A stretch of 64,000 nt of DNA from Muribaculaceae bacterium. Lineage in GTDB: Bacteria > Bacteroidota > Bacteroidia > Bacteroidales > Muribaculaceae. The stretch is from contig JAFLTT010000007.1 in NCBI GenBank assembly GCA_022509165.1, positions 62,001 to 126,000 on the forward strand. The letters are read 5' to 3'. The position numbers were made by a program, and so were the translations under genes. Under the pieces are notes generated by a model. The model saw nothing but the letters and a program-made list of their open reading frames with translations, made no database searches and was not told the origin of the DNA. This document shows, piece by piece, positions 12,060 through 20,675 of the stretch (its first letter is position 1; the number at the start of each line of letters is the position of its first letter).

Positions 12060-12150
12060 ATAGAAGGCGATAAGGCTCCCTACGTCGGTATTGTCCGCAT
12101 CAGGTGAACAGGGTATAATCTCAGCGATTTAACGCACCCCTGCCTCTATT
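12060..12150 (-). ncRNA. TPP riboswitch (THI element) upstream of the thiamine operon
   Basis: Read on the minus strand the region has the conserved thi-box parts in order: GGGGTGCG, then CTGAGATTATACCC, then ACCTGATGCGGACAATACC and CGTAGGGAGCC. These match the aptamer core of the TPP riboswitch (CUGAGA, ACCUGAU, and the CGUAGGGA strand). The aptamer starts at the transcription start predicted by the -7 box at 12153-12160. It controls all seven thi genes downstream through the terminator at 12022-12047. Confidence 0.95.
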
Positions 12151-12152
12151 GG

Positions 12153-12160
12153 CAAAGATA
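12153..12160 (-). promoter_or_regulatory. Predicted -7 box (TATCTTTG) of the thiamine operon
   Basis: A perfect TAnnTTTG match on the minus strand, placed about 7 nt before the first conserved bases of the TPP aptamer, as expected if transcription starts there. No convincing -33 TTG was found upstream. Confidence 0.7.
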
Positions 12161-12200
12161 ACGATATTTGATGAAAATATCGAAGTTTTTTCTAATAATG

Positions 12201-14222
12201 TTAAGAATCCCCGGCTTCAAGTAATAATAGAAATTGTGATTCCGTGATCATCGGGATACCAAGTTTCTCACATTTTTCTTTTTTTGCCGGCCCCATATTT
12301 TCACCTGCAAGGACAAAAGAGGTGCTCTTAGAAATACTGCCGGTATTCTTCCCTCCCTCTTTTTCTATTATTTCCTTATATTCATCTCGAGAATGGTGAG
12401 TGAAAGTGCCTGATATCACAATTGTTTTTCCTAAAAGTTTATCACCGGCAGGTGCCAGTTTATCTTCAGACAACTGCATCTGTACTCCTGCAGCTTTAAG
12501 ACGAGAGATGTTGTTTTCATTTACAGGATCTCTTAAGAAATCATATATACATTTGGCTACTACCGGACCTATATCTTGAAGTGCAGTGAGTTCTTCAACA
12601 CTCATCTTTTGCATATTCTCCATAGTCTTTACCTGTAAGGCAAGCCGTTTTGCAGTTGTTTCACCTACATTTGGAATAGATAGAGCATACACCACTCGTT
12701 CGAAAGGAACCTTTTTAGACTCTTCAATTCCCTCTATAATCTTTGCAGCAGTTTTTTTACCTATTCTCTCCAGAGCCTCAAGTTGTTCTTGTTTCAGTTC
12801 ATATAGGTCTGCAATTCTTTCTACGAGTCCGCAATCAAAAAGAAGTTCAGCCGTCTCTTCCCCAATACCGTCTATATTCATCATTCTTCTGGCACAGAAA
12901 TGCTCAATCTTACCGGTGATTTGTGGTCGGCATCCATATCGGTTAGGACACCACCATGCCGCCTCTCCGAAGATCCTAACCAGTTTAGTGCCACATACGG
13001 GACATTCGGTGACAAAATGAATCTTTTCTGCTTCAGGATTTCTTTGAGATTCATCTACACCGGTAATCTTTGGTATTATTTCCCCTCCTTTTTCCACATA
13101 AAGCCAGTCGCCCTGATGAATATCAAGTTCCTGGATGATATCATCATTGTGAAGGGAAGCTCTTTTTACGATTGTGCCTGACAGAAGCACAGGCTCCAGA
13201 TTGGCAACTGGAGTTACAATACCCATTCTGCCTGTTTCAAATGAAACAAAACGCAACTGGGTACAAGCATTTTCAGGATTGAATTTATATGCGATGGCCC
13301 ATCTGGGTGACTTGGCCGTATAACCAAGATTTAACTGCTGGCGGAAGGAATTGATTTTAAAAACAAGTCCATCGGTGGCCACAGGTAATTCCTTGCGATG
13401 TTCATCCCAATAATTAATATATTCATCCACTTCCTCAAGGGTATTTAGAAGTTTCATTGCTGTAGAAACTTTAAATCCCCATGAACGTGCCGCCAGCATA
13501 TTATCATAATGATTATCGAAAGGAAGATTGTCACCTAAAAGATAGTAGAATCTTGCGTCCAGATGCCGTTTGGCCACTTCACTTGATTTTCTCATTTTCA
13601 AAGTACCGGAGGCGGCATTACGTGGATTGGCGAAGAGAGGTTCTTCATTATATGCTCTTTCGGCATTTAGAGTTTCAAATACCTTCCAAGGCATAAGTAT
13701 CTCACCACGAATTTCAAAATATTCCGGCCAGTCGCCGGGTTGTAGCTCTAAAGGAATACTTCTAATAGTCTTCACATTTGCTGTGACATCATCACCCTGT
13801 GTGCCATCACCCCTGGTGACAGCCTTTTCGAGTCGGCCATTTCTATATGTGAGTGAAATTGATACTCCGTCAAATTTCATTTCTCCCACCACTGAGAAAT
13901 CCTCGCCTTCCAATGCCTTCTTGTCTCGATTGAACCATTCATCCACTTCCTGTATGGAATAGGAATTTGACAAAGACATCATCGGTCGTTCATGCACTAT
14001 GTGTTCAAAATCCTTGCTTAGGTCCGAGCCCACCCTTTGAGTAGGAGAGAGTGGATCGAAATATTCCGGGAACTGCTCTTCAAGTTGCTCGAGTTCTTTC
14101 ATCAAAAAGTCAAACTCTTTATCAGAAATTTCCGGGGAGTTCAACACATAATAATTATTATTGTGGCGGTGGAGATCAGATCTGAGCTGTTCAATTTTTT
14201 GTTTGGCTTCCTGAGATGTCAT
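12201..14222 (-). CDS. ligA: NAD-dependent DNA ligase LigA
   Basis: A 673-residue replicative ligase that seals nicks using NAD. Domain order is standard: Ia/adenylation with [15 protein letters not shown], adenylated lysine in GEMKFDGVS (Lys116), OB fold, four-cysteine zinc finger (CPVCGTKL and [10 protein letters not shown]), helix-hairpin-helix repeats ([39 protein letters not shown]) and a C-terminal BRCT domain (about 590-673, [22 protein letters not shown]). Full length for the family. It follows truA by 109 nt on the same strand. The intergenic DNA (14223-14331) shows no clear promoter, so cotranscription with truA is possible. Confidence 0.98.
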   Translation of the reverse strand: MTSQEAKQKIEQLRSDLHRHNNNYYVLNSPEISDKEFDFLMKELEQLEEQFPEYFDPLSPTQRVGSDLSKDFEHIVHERPMMSLSNSYSIQEVDEWFNRDKKALEGEDFSVVGEMKFDGVSISLTYRNGRLEKAVTRGDGTQGDDVTANVKTIRSIPLELQPGDWPEYFEIRGEILMPWKVFETLNAERAYNEEPLFANPRNAASGTLKMRKSSEVAKRHLDARFYYLLGDNLPFDNHYDNMLAARSWGFKVSTAMKLLNTLEEVDEYINYWDEHRKELPVATDGLVFKINSFRQQLNLGYTAKSPRWAIAYKFNPENACTQLRFVSFETGRMGIVTPVANLEPVLLSGTIVKRASLHNDDIIQELDIHQGDWLYVEKGGEIIPKITGVDESQRNPEAEKIHFVTECPVCGTKLVRIFGEAAWWCPNRYGCRPQITGKIEHFCARRMMNIDGIGEETAELLFDCGLVERIADLYELKQEQLEALERIGKKTAAKIIEGIEESKKVPFERVVYALSIPNVGETTAKRLALQVKTMENMQKMSVEELTALQDIGPVVAKCIYDFLRDPVNENNISRLKAAGVQMQLSEDKLAPAGDKLLGKTIVISGTFTHHSRDEYKEIIEKEGGKNTGSISKSTSFVLAGENMGPAKKEKCEKLGIPMITESQFLLLLEAGDS

Positions 14223-14331
14223 GGCAAGAGGTTTTAAGTAGCTTTCTATACTTTAAGATTTTTAATTAGCAGAGGAATGCTACTATTTCTAACATGTGAA
14301 AAACCAATTAAGTTCAAACCGGTTAACTTAC

Positions 14332-15105
14332 CTAAAACGGATATCTGACCTTCCAGAGGAACAAAGCATTGGCAGGCATTGATGTGCCGGCCGAACATCT
14401 GTTTCTTTCATTTATAATTGATTGGAATTGTGACAATGAGATTTTCTCTCTGCCAACATCTACCAAAGTACCGACAATGGCCCTCACCATATTCCTGAGA
14501 AAGCGGTCAGCTGTAATAGTAAATGCTAAACCTCCATCCAGTATCCCAAGAAATTCTTGTGCTTCTTTATCCTCTTCAAGTGGGAGCCATTGCGCCTGTC
14601 TTACATCACAGATATTTGTTTTTGCGTCTGAATGAAGTTTGGCAAAAGATGTGAAATCTTTAGTCTGAATAAGCAAATTAGCTGCTTCATTCATAGCTTC
14701 CACATTCAACTTGGAAGGACTATGCCAGCAAAAATTGTTAAAAAAAGGATTTTTCCGGAAGGTGACAAAATATTTATAGCTTCTTTCAATTGCATCAAAT
14801 CTTGCATGGGCATCTTTCGCAACTTCCTTTACTGAAAAAATGGAAATATCTTTACCACAAAGGGAATTTAGAGATAGAAGGAATGCATCAGTATTTTCAA
14901 TCTTGCAATCGGTATCAAAATGAGCAAACATTTGTTTAGCATGGACACCGGCATCAGTTCTCCCGGCTCCCACTATGGGAGTCTCTTCTCTCAGAATTTT
15001 ACTCAGAGCCTCTTCGATTGTAGACTGAACACTTTTGGCATTGGGTTGCGATTGCCATCCATGAAAAGTTGTGCCATTATATCCCAACTCGAGAAAATAT
15101 CTCAT
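14332..15105 (-). CDS. truA: tRNA pseudouridine(38-40) synthase TruA
   Basis: A 257-residue enzyme that converts uridines 38-40 of the tRNA anticodon arm into pseudouridine. The catalytic aspartate lies in GAGRTDAGVHA (Asp51). Other family motifs are LELGYNGTTFHGWQ at the N-terminus, RSYKYFVTF, and FLRNMVRAIVGTLVDVGREK near the C-terminus. The length is normal for the family. It follows speA by 56 nt and precedes ligA in a same-strand series of housekeeping genes. Confidence 0.97.
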   Translation of the reverse strand: MRYFLELGYNGTTFHGWQSQPNAKSVQSTIEEALSKILREETPIVGAGRTDAGVHAKQMFAHFDTDCKIENTDAFLLSLNSLCGKDISIFSVKEVAKDAHARFDAIERSYKYFVTFRKNPFFNNFCWHSPSKLNVEAMNEAANLLIQTKDFTSFAKLHSDAKTNICDVRQAQWLPLEEDKEAQEFLGILDGGLAFTITADRFLRNMVRAIVGTLVDVGREKISLSQFQSIINERNRCSAGTSMPANALFLWKVRYPF

Positions 15106-15161
15106 TCCAAATAATTTCCTTAAATTTCTTATATTTCTGTCTTGGAAAAAAGAAAGGGATA

Positions 15162-17060
15162 TTAATCCCTCTCTAAATATGTAATGCCATAAAGACCAGA
15201 TTTATAATTGCTCAAGAATTGTCGACCCTCTTCAGGAGTTATGACTCCTCCCTTAACTGAGGCTGTGACCCATGTCTCCAGGTTCCTTACAAGTTTCTTG
15301 GGATTATATTCAACGTAGTCCAATACATCCGCTACAGGTTCTCCATCGATTATCTGTTCAATTTCATATCCGGTTTTATCAACTGAAATATGCACTGCAG
15401 AAGTATCCCCAAAAAGATTATGAAGATCACCAAGAATTTCCTGATAGGCACCCACAAGGAAAACCCCTATGTAATAATGGTCGTTCTGTTTAAAGGCGTG
15501 AACAGGCAGAGAATAGGATATTCCTTGTGGAGATACAAACATATTTATTTTTCCGTCTGAATCACAAGTAATATCTTGAATAGTACATCTGCGAGATGGC
15601 TTTTCATCCAATCGTGAAATAGGCATAATAGGAAAAACCTGGTCTATTGCCCAAGAGTCGGGTAAAGACTGGAACAAAGAAAAATTACAGAAATATTTTT
15701 CCGGCAACATTCTGTCAACTTTCCTGAGTTCTTCAGGTGGATGTTTCATTGAGCGTGTCAAGTCATTTACATCTCTGGCTACTGACCAGAAAAGTTTTTC
15801 AATCTGGGCTCGATTTTTAAGGTCGAGTAGTCCTAAACTGAAAAGTTCCAATGCTTCATCTCTGATTTGCAGTGCATCATGCCAGTCTTCAAACATTGAA
15901 GTGGGATTTATTCTGTCCCAAATATTATAAAGTTCCTTAGCCAATTCATGTGCATCTTCCGAAATGACCTCATTATCATTCCAGATAGGTAACTGAGTGG
16001 TTTCCAACACCTCGATTATTAATACAGAATGATGTGCTGTCAGGGATCTGCCACTCTCTGTGATTATATTTGGTTGTGGAAGGTCATTTTTTAAACAAAC
16101 ATCCGTAAGTGCTGAAACAGAGTCATTGACATATTCCTGAATTGAATAATTCATTGAATGTTCTCCCTGAGAAGAACGTGTGCCATCATAATCTACTCCC
16201 AATCCTCCACCTATATCCACAAATTCAATATGGAACCCGAGTTTTGAAAGTTGCACGTAAAACTGCATCGCCTCTCTGAGAGCATTCTTGATTTTCCTGA
16301 TTTTAGTAATCTGGCTTCCTATATGGAAATGAATTAATTTCAGTGCATCCTGAAGATTATGCTTTTCCAAGAAAGAGAGAGCGTCGAGAAGCTCGGAGGA
16401 GTTAAGTCCAAATTTACTTACATCACCTCCGGATTCCTCCCATTTTCCGCTTCCGGAAGATGAAAGTTTTATTCGTATACCAAGATTTGGTGTAATATTA
16501 AGGCGTTTGGCTACGTCGGATATTAATTTCAGTTCATTGAGTTTTTCTACTACAATGTATATTCTTCGGCCCATTTTCTGAGCAAGAAGAGCAAGCTCTA
16601 CATAATCTTCATCTTTATATCCATTACAGATTATAAGTGAATTTGATGCCGGATTAACCCCTAACACTGCATGTAGTTCAGGTTTTGATCCCGCCTCAAG
16701 CCCCACATTGTATTTGTTGCCATGGCTTACAATTTCTTCCACTACCTGGCGCATCTGATTCACCTTGATAGGGTAGACTATAAAGTTCTCACCGGTATAA
16801 TTATATTCCGTGGCAGCCTTTTTAAAACACATTGAAATTTTCCTGATTCTATCATCAAGAATATCCGGGAAACGTAATAATACAGGTGCTGAAACATCTC
16901 GGACTAAAAGATGATCCATTACCTCTTTCAGGTCAACAGGAGCACAGCCTTCGTAAGGTGTGACTTGCACATGACCTTTATCATTGATAGAAAAGTATTT
17001 TAATCCCCAGCCACTTATATTATATATTTCTGCTGAATCTTCAACACGCCATTTTCTCAT
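15162..17060 (-). CDS. speA: Biosynthetic arginine decarboxylase SpeA
   Basis: A 632-residue PLP enzyme that decarboxylates arginine to agmatine, the first step of polyamine synthesis by the agmatine route. The alanine-racemase-fold barrel carries the PLP lysine in FIVYPIKVNQ (Lys99), followed by GLEAGSKPEL, LIHFHIGSQI, FVDIGGGLGVDYDG and IITESGRSLTAHH. The C-terminal beta domain has PISRLDEKPSRRCTIQDITCDSDGK and the family-typical GVFLVGAYQEILGDLHNLFGD. It lies 67 nt downstream of the ssb-like gene and 56 nt upstream of truA. No speB or aguA gene is nearby; later steps must be encoded elsewhere. Confidence 0.97.
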   Translation of the reverse strand: MRKWRVEDSAEIYNISGWGLKYFSINDKGHVQVTPYEGCAPVDLKEVMDHLLVRDVSAPVLLRFPDILDDRIRKISMCFKKAATEYNYTGENFIVYPIKVNQMRQVVEEIVSHGNKYNVGLEAGSKPELHAVLGVNPASNSLIICNGYKDEDYVELALLAQKMGRRIYIVVEKLNELKLISDVAKRLNITPNLGIRIKLSSSGSGKWEESGGDVSKFGLNSSELLDALSFLEKHNLQDALKLIHFHIGSQITKIRKIKNALREAMQFYVQLSKLGFHIEFVDIGGGLGVDYDGTRSSQGEHSMNYSIQEYVNDSVSALTDVCLKNDLPQPNIITESGRSLTAHHSVLIIEVLETTQLPIWNDNEVISEDAHELAKELYNIWDRINPTSMFEDWHDALQIRDEALELFSLGLLDLKNRAQIEKLFWSVARDVNDLTRSMKHPPEELRKVDRMLPEKYFCNFSLFQSLPDSWAIDQVFPIMPISRLDEKPSRRCTIQDITCDSDGKINMFVSPQGISYSLPVHAFKQNDHYYIGVFLVGAYQEILGDLHNLFGDTSAVHISVDKTGYEIEQIIDGEPVADVLDYVEYNPKKLVRNLETWVTASVKGGVITPEEGRQFLSNYKSGLYGITYLERD

Positions 17061-17127
17061 TTTTCAATCTTTCTCTTAATATTATAAACTAAGCAGGCAT
17101 TCCTTTTAATTTCTCCTTTAAGTAAGG

Positions 17128-17454
17128 TTAAGATTCAGGTTTTCTTCCTACTATTTCAAAAAAGGTGACAATAATCTCTGTTCTTTTCCTTGTAATTTTC
17201 ATTCTATCCTGGTATTCTCTTGTAGAAAGTCTTCCCTCTACATATAGTTGGGTTCCCTTTTTTACATATCGTTCTACGATTGATGCCGTATCTGCAAAAA
17301 ATACAAGTTTGTGCCATTCAGTTTTCTCAACACCATTCATCGGAACTTCGTTGGTGGCAAGTGATACAAATGCTATCGGTTTATCCTTTTCAGGGTAACG
17401 TATTTCAGGGTCGGCCCCTACATAACCAAGAAGTATTACTTTATTTACTGACAT
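17128..17454 (-). CDS. Short single-stranded DNA-binding protein (SSB OB fold without acidic tail)
   Basis: A 108-residue protein that is almost only the SSB OB fold: NKVILLGYVGADPEIRY, IAFVSLATNE, TEWHKLVFFADTASIVERYVKKGTQLYVEGRL and the final strand IIVTFFEIVGR. Ordinary SSB proteins run to about 150-180 residues and finish with an acidic DDDIPF-type tip that recruits repair and replication proteins; this protein stops at GRKPES, with no such tail. It starts 1 nt past the stop of the ArgC-like gene, so both are translated from one message. It may be an accessory SSB, or a component with a special role; whether it is the only SSB cannot be told from this window. Confidence 0.85.
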   Translation of the reverse strand: MSVNKVILLGYVGADPEIRYPEKDKPIAFVSLATNEVPMNGVEKTEWHKLVFFADTASIVERYVKKGTQLYVEGRLSTREYQDRMKITRKRTEIIVTFFEIVGRKPES

Positions 17455-17455
17455 A

Positions 17456-18376
17456 TTAATACTTTGAAGCCTTTAAAGTTAAACCAGTTTTCTCATGAAG
17501 GCCGAAGAACAAATTCATAACGTGCACCACATCTCCGGCACCTCCGCGTAAGCGTGCATCTGAGACTACTTTCAGAGACAATAACTCAGCAGATGGTTTT
17601 GATATATTAATAACTACCTTTTGGGTCCCTTCCACTTCCTCCGGAGAAATTTCGGATTTAGTGATGTAAGTAAAATTGTGGTCATCATAGATCTGTTCAT
17701 AGATCTTCTCAATCTCTTCTACCGGAAGAAGATTTGACATAGTGATTTGAGTGTTCATTCCTCTGTCGGAAGATGACAAAGGAGTGACCTTCAAAGAAAT
17801 CTTCCCATTGAAACTTGTTTGTCTCTTTTTTAATTGGTTTTCTACTTCCGTTATTTCTTTATTAAGATCTAATTCTTTAAGGATATCTTCAGGTGCTGAA
17901 ACTTCAATATCTATATCAGAATTTAATAATAGGAAAGTAGCCAAGGGAGCTAACGCAATTAAAGCAGGGACAATAGTCGGTGACAAGATATAAGCTTCCT
18001 TAACCCCTCTCACCAGTGGTTTGCGATTGATTTCAGACAAACCTGCTTCATAATATTTTAACTGATCGGAATTTAATGTGTTTTTGGAGGTGAGTATGAT
18101 TTTCAATCCTTCTATTTCAGAAGCTGCTTCCACAATCTTATTGTTGATTTCTGTATTTTCAGTTATTATCAGCAAATCAATATCCTCAAGATTAAGTTTG
18201 TCAGTGAAATTTAATGTTTCTTCTCCTATAAGCCCATGATGGATGGATGCTGCATTTTTTCCTAAATTAGCCGGTGAATAAAGACAAACTAATTCTGTCT
18301 CAGGATGATGAATCAAAATCCTGATAATTTCACCGGCAATAGGAGTATGGGCTCCAATAATTCCTATTTTTACCAT
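17456..18376 (-). CDS. ArgC/Asd-like dehydrogenase homologue lacking catalytic residues
   Basis: A 306-residue protein related along its length to N-acetyl-glutamyl-phosphate reductase (ArgC). The N-terminus KIGIIGAHTPIAGEIIRIL aligns with the ArgC nucleotide-binding start, RGVKEAYILSPTIVPALIAL takes the place of the NPGCY active-site segment, and the end DARLRGGAGDVVHVMNLFFG mirrors the ArgC end. The catalytic Cys is replaced (SPTIV for NPGCY) and the catalytic His of the TPHL segment is also absent (VTPLSSSDRG). The second Gly of the dinucleotide motif is lost. It therefore probably does not catalyse the ArgC reaction. It lies 10 nt past the DUF151 gene and 1 nt before the short SSB. The function is unknown. 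Confidence 0.75.
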   Translation of the reverse strand: MVKIGIIGAHTPIAGEIIRILIHHPETELVCLYSPANLGKNAASIHHGLIGEETLNFTDKLNLEDIDLLIITENTEINNKIVEAASEIEGLKIILTSKNTLNSDQLKYYEAGLSEINRKPLVRGVKEAYILSPTIVPALIALAPLATFLLLNSDIDIEVSAPEDILKELDLNKEITEVENQLKKRQTSFNGKISLKVTPLSSSDRGMNTQITMSNLLPVEEIEKIYEQIYDDHNFTYITKSEISPEEVEGTQKVVINISKPSAELLSLKVVSDARLRGGAGDVVHVMNLFFGLHEKTGLTLKASKY

Positions 18377-18386
18377 GAGAATATCA

Positions 18387-19007
18387 TTAAATTTCTGATG
18401 AAGATTTCCGTTTATTTATTTCTTCCTTCAATCGGGCTGCTTCTTCGTAATCTTCATCCTGAGCAGCCTTTTCCATCGCCTCGGTAAGTTGTTCCATAGT
18501 CATCAAAGAAGCATCTTGGGGATAAAGGGATGCAGATGTTTCCTTATTTCCGGTTTCTTCTTTACCAAAAGTTCCTACAGATGGCTTTTTCTTATCTGCG
18601 GGATCAAATCCAGCCTGACGTATTACATCCTCAGTAGTATATATCGGAGCATTTGTTCTGATGGCTAAGGCCACGGCATCTGATGATCGAGAGTCTAAAA
18701 TCTTTTCTTCAATACCGTTTGTAAAATGAAGGTCTGCTGCGAAAACTCCATTCTCCATTAGTCTGATCATGACATATTGCAACTTTATCCCATACATTCT
18801 CAGTGCTTCCACCATAATGTCATGGGTAAGAGGTCGAGGAGTATTAATCTCTTGTAATTTACATTCTATAGCCTGAGCTTCTGGGAAACCTATAATTATT
18901 GGAATCCTTCTGGATGTACCTACCTGTTGAAGAATCAGGGCATATACTCCTGATTCAATTTGATTATAAGTTATACCGATTAATTCAAGTCTTATTCTTT
19001 GGTCCAT
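18387..19007 (-). CDS. Bifunctional nuclease family protein (DUF151) with C-terminal UVR motif
   Basis: A 206-residue protein with an N-terminal DUF151/BFN domain (about 1-135; RRIPIIIGFPEAQAIECKLQ, RPLTHDIMVEAL, SRSSDAVALAIRTNAPIYTTEDVI) and a C-terminal UvrB/UvrC-type motif (about 168-203; MEQLTEAMEKAAQDEDYEEA then ARLKEEI). BFN proteins have been reported with RNase and DNase activity in plants and mycobacteria; UVR motifs mediate protein contacts in UvrB, UvrC and ClpC. The combination is common in Bacteroidetes. It starts 24 nt past mnmA and ends 10 nt before the ArgC-like gene. The precise role is not known. Confidence 0.9.
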   Translation of the reverse strand: MDQRIRLELIGITYNQIESGVYALILQQVGTSRRIPIIIGFPEAQAIECKLQEINTPRPLTHDIMVEALRMYGIKLQYVMIRLMENGVFAADLHFTNGIEEKILDSRSSDAVALAIRTNAPIYTTEDVIRQAGFDPADKKKPSVGTFGKEETGNKETSASLYPQDASLMTMEQLTEAMEKAAQDEDYEEAARLKEEINKRKSSSEI

Positions 19008-19031
19008 TAGATTTTTATGGCTAAAGTTTTA

Positions 19032-20123
19032 TTAAAGTGTTATCAAGGCTGAGCCAAGGCATGTTTTTTTATCTAAAGTGTAAAACACTGCAAATTGACC
19101 CGGTGCAATACCTTGCACGTCTTGCTCAGATTCTAATACCAGACTTATGGAATCATCATTTTTATTTTCTCCTTCATTCATTTCATAAGAAAGAGTTCCA
19201 ATATTAAAGTCAGGGACATGACGTATCTTAAAGGCTATTTTAAGTTTCTTATTTTTGTCTTGCAGGGGATTATAAGTTATCCAGTTGGGAGACAGAAGAT
19301 GAATCTTCTTTCCATATTGGAGCGGAGTATCGTATCCTTTTGAGACATAAATAATGTTTTTGGGGATATCTTTTTTTATCACAAACCATGGTCCTCCTCC
19401 GAGACCTAATCCTTTTCTCTGTCCGATAGTGTAGAACCAATATCCGTTGTGTTGCCCGATCTTTTTGCCGGTTTCAATTTCCACCACATCTCCCGGGATA
19501 ACGCCTAAGTGTCGTTGTATAAAGTCTTTATAATTTATCTTTCCAAGGAAACATATTCCTTGGGAATCCTTACGTCGCGCATTAGGCAATCCAGCCTCCT
19601 CTGCTATTTTCCTTACTTCGGATTTAGGAAGATCTCCTAATGGAAACAGAAGATGTGATAATTGCTCTTGTGTCAATTGTGCCAGAAAATCGGTTTGATC
19701 TTTTACCGGATCATTGGCGGTGGTTAAGAAATATCCCTCTTCTCCTTTTCGAATAGCGGCATAATGGCCTGTTGCGGTCTTATCAAACTCTTTTCCCCAA
19801 CGGTCTTCAAAAAATCCGAATTTTATTATCTTATTGCACATCATATCTGGATGAGGTGTAAGTCCGGACTTCACAGTTTTAAGGGCATAGTCCATAACAT
19901 ACTGCCAATATTCCTCATGAAGAGAAACCTCGGTAAGGGGAAGATTATATTTAGCAGCAATAAGACGGCACATTTCTATATCCTCTTCATAGGAACATTC
20001 TCCACCCTCTGTATCATTCGATATCCGAATATAAAAGAGATGCAGGTCATGCCCTTCCTGATATAGTTTGTGCACCACAACGGCACTGTCTACACCACCT
20101 GATACCAATACTGCAATTTTCAT
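19032..20123 (-). CDS. mnmA: tRNA-specific 2-thiouridylase MnmA
   Basis: A 363-residue ATP-pyrophosphatase that thiolates U34 of tRNA-Lys, -Glu and -Gln. The PP-loop SGGVDSAVV (8-16), the catalytic cysteines Cys96 (DMMCNK) and Cys191 (DSQGICFLG), and motifs FDKTATGHYA, KDQTDFLAQL and YTIGQRKGLGLG are intact. The start codon overlaps the stop codon of the upstream DoxX gene by four nucleotides, which implies translational coupling. Length is standard. Confidence 0.97.
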   Translation of the reverse strand: MKIAVLVSGGVDSAVVVHKLYQEGHDLHLFYIRISNDTEGGECSYEEDIEMCRLIAAKYNLPLTEVSLHEEYWQYVMDYALKTVKSGLTPHPDMMCNKIIKFGFFEDRWGKEFDKTATGHYAAIRKGEEGYFLTTANDPVKDQTDFLAQLTQEQLSHLLFPLGDLPKSEVRKIAEEAGLPNARRKDSQGICFLGKINYKDFIQRHLGVIPGDVVEIETGKKIGQHNGYWFYTIGQRKGLGLGGGPWFVIKKDIPKNIIYVSKGYDTPLQYGKKIHLLSPNWITYNPLQDKNKKLKIAFKIRHVPDFNIGTLSYEMNEGENKNDDSISLVLESEQDVQGIAPGQFAVFYTLDKKTCLGSALITL

Positions 20124-20629
20124 ACTTCTTCTAATTCTCCCTCACTTTTATTTTCAGTGTGAATTATATGCAGTGAAAGAAAATAATCTACTGAAATTTT
20201 CCCGGGGCCCACAAGCAAAAGGAAGAAATAAATACCCATGAAAAGAATTGGTACATATCCGAGTTGTTGCCAGTCGAGAAGGTAAGGGGCCTCACTTACG
20301 TAATCATGAAGTATATAGTATTCAGCCAATACCATTGATACAAATGGCGGAATGATCATGATTCGAGTGAGGAATCCGAACATTATGAATGTAGAACATA
20401 CTATTTCTATGCATATCATCACTATAAGTGTGGCATGACTGGTCATACCTAATACAGTGGGAAATACTTCTTTCAAGTAGTCAAAATGATCTATCTGCCG
20501 TACTCCAAACTGCATTAACATTATACCGATGAACAACCTTAGAAAAAGACGACCCATGTTGGCATAAGAATAACCGGTGGATTTGAAATACATCCACTTT
20601 ATCTTTCCTGAAAGACTTAATGTTCTCAT
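20120..20629 (-). CDS. DoxX-family membrane protein
   Basis: A 169-residue integral membrane protein with about four hydrophobic segments (roughly 25-45, 65-85, 88-105 and 125-142) in the DoxX pattern: YSYANMGRLFLRLFIGIMLMQFG at the first helix, MICIEIVCSTFIMFGFLTR in the middle, and a last helix ILFMGIYFFLLLVGPGKIS. DoxX proteins are small quinone-associated or redox-stress membrane proteins, and most have no known biochemical activity. The gene lies 46 nt past the DUF5106 gene and overlaps mnmA by four nucleotides. The role is not inferred further. Confidence 0.82.
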   Translation of the reverse strand: MRTLSLSGKIKWMYFKSTGYSYANMGRLFLRLFIGIMLMQFGVRQIDHFDYLKEVFPTVLGMTSHATLIVMICIEIVCSTFIMFGFLTRIMIIPPFVSMVLAEYYILHDYVSEAPYLLDWQQLGYVPILFMGIYFFLLLVGPGKISVDYFLSLHIIHTENKSEGELEEV

Positions 20630-20675
20630 ACCGGCAATATATTTGATAAAATATTAAGAAATAGAGAATCTGACA

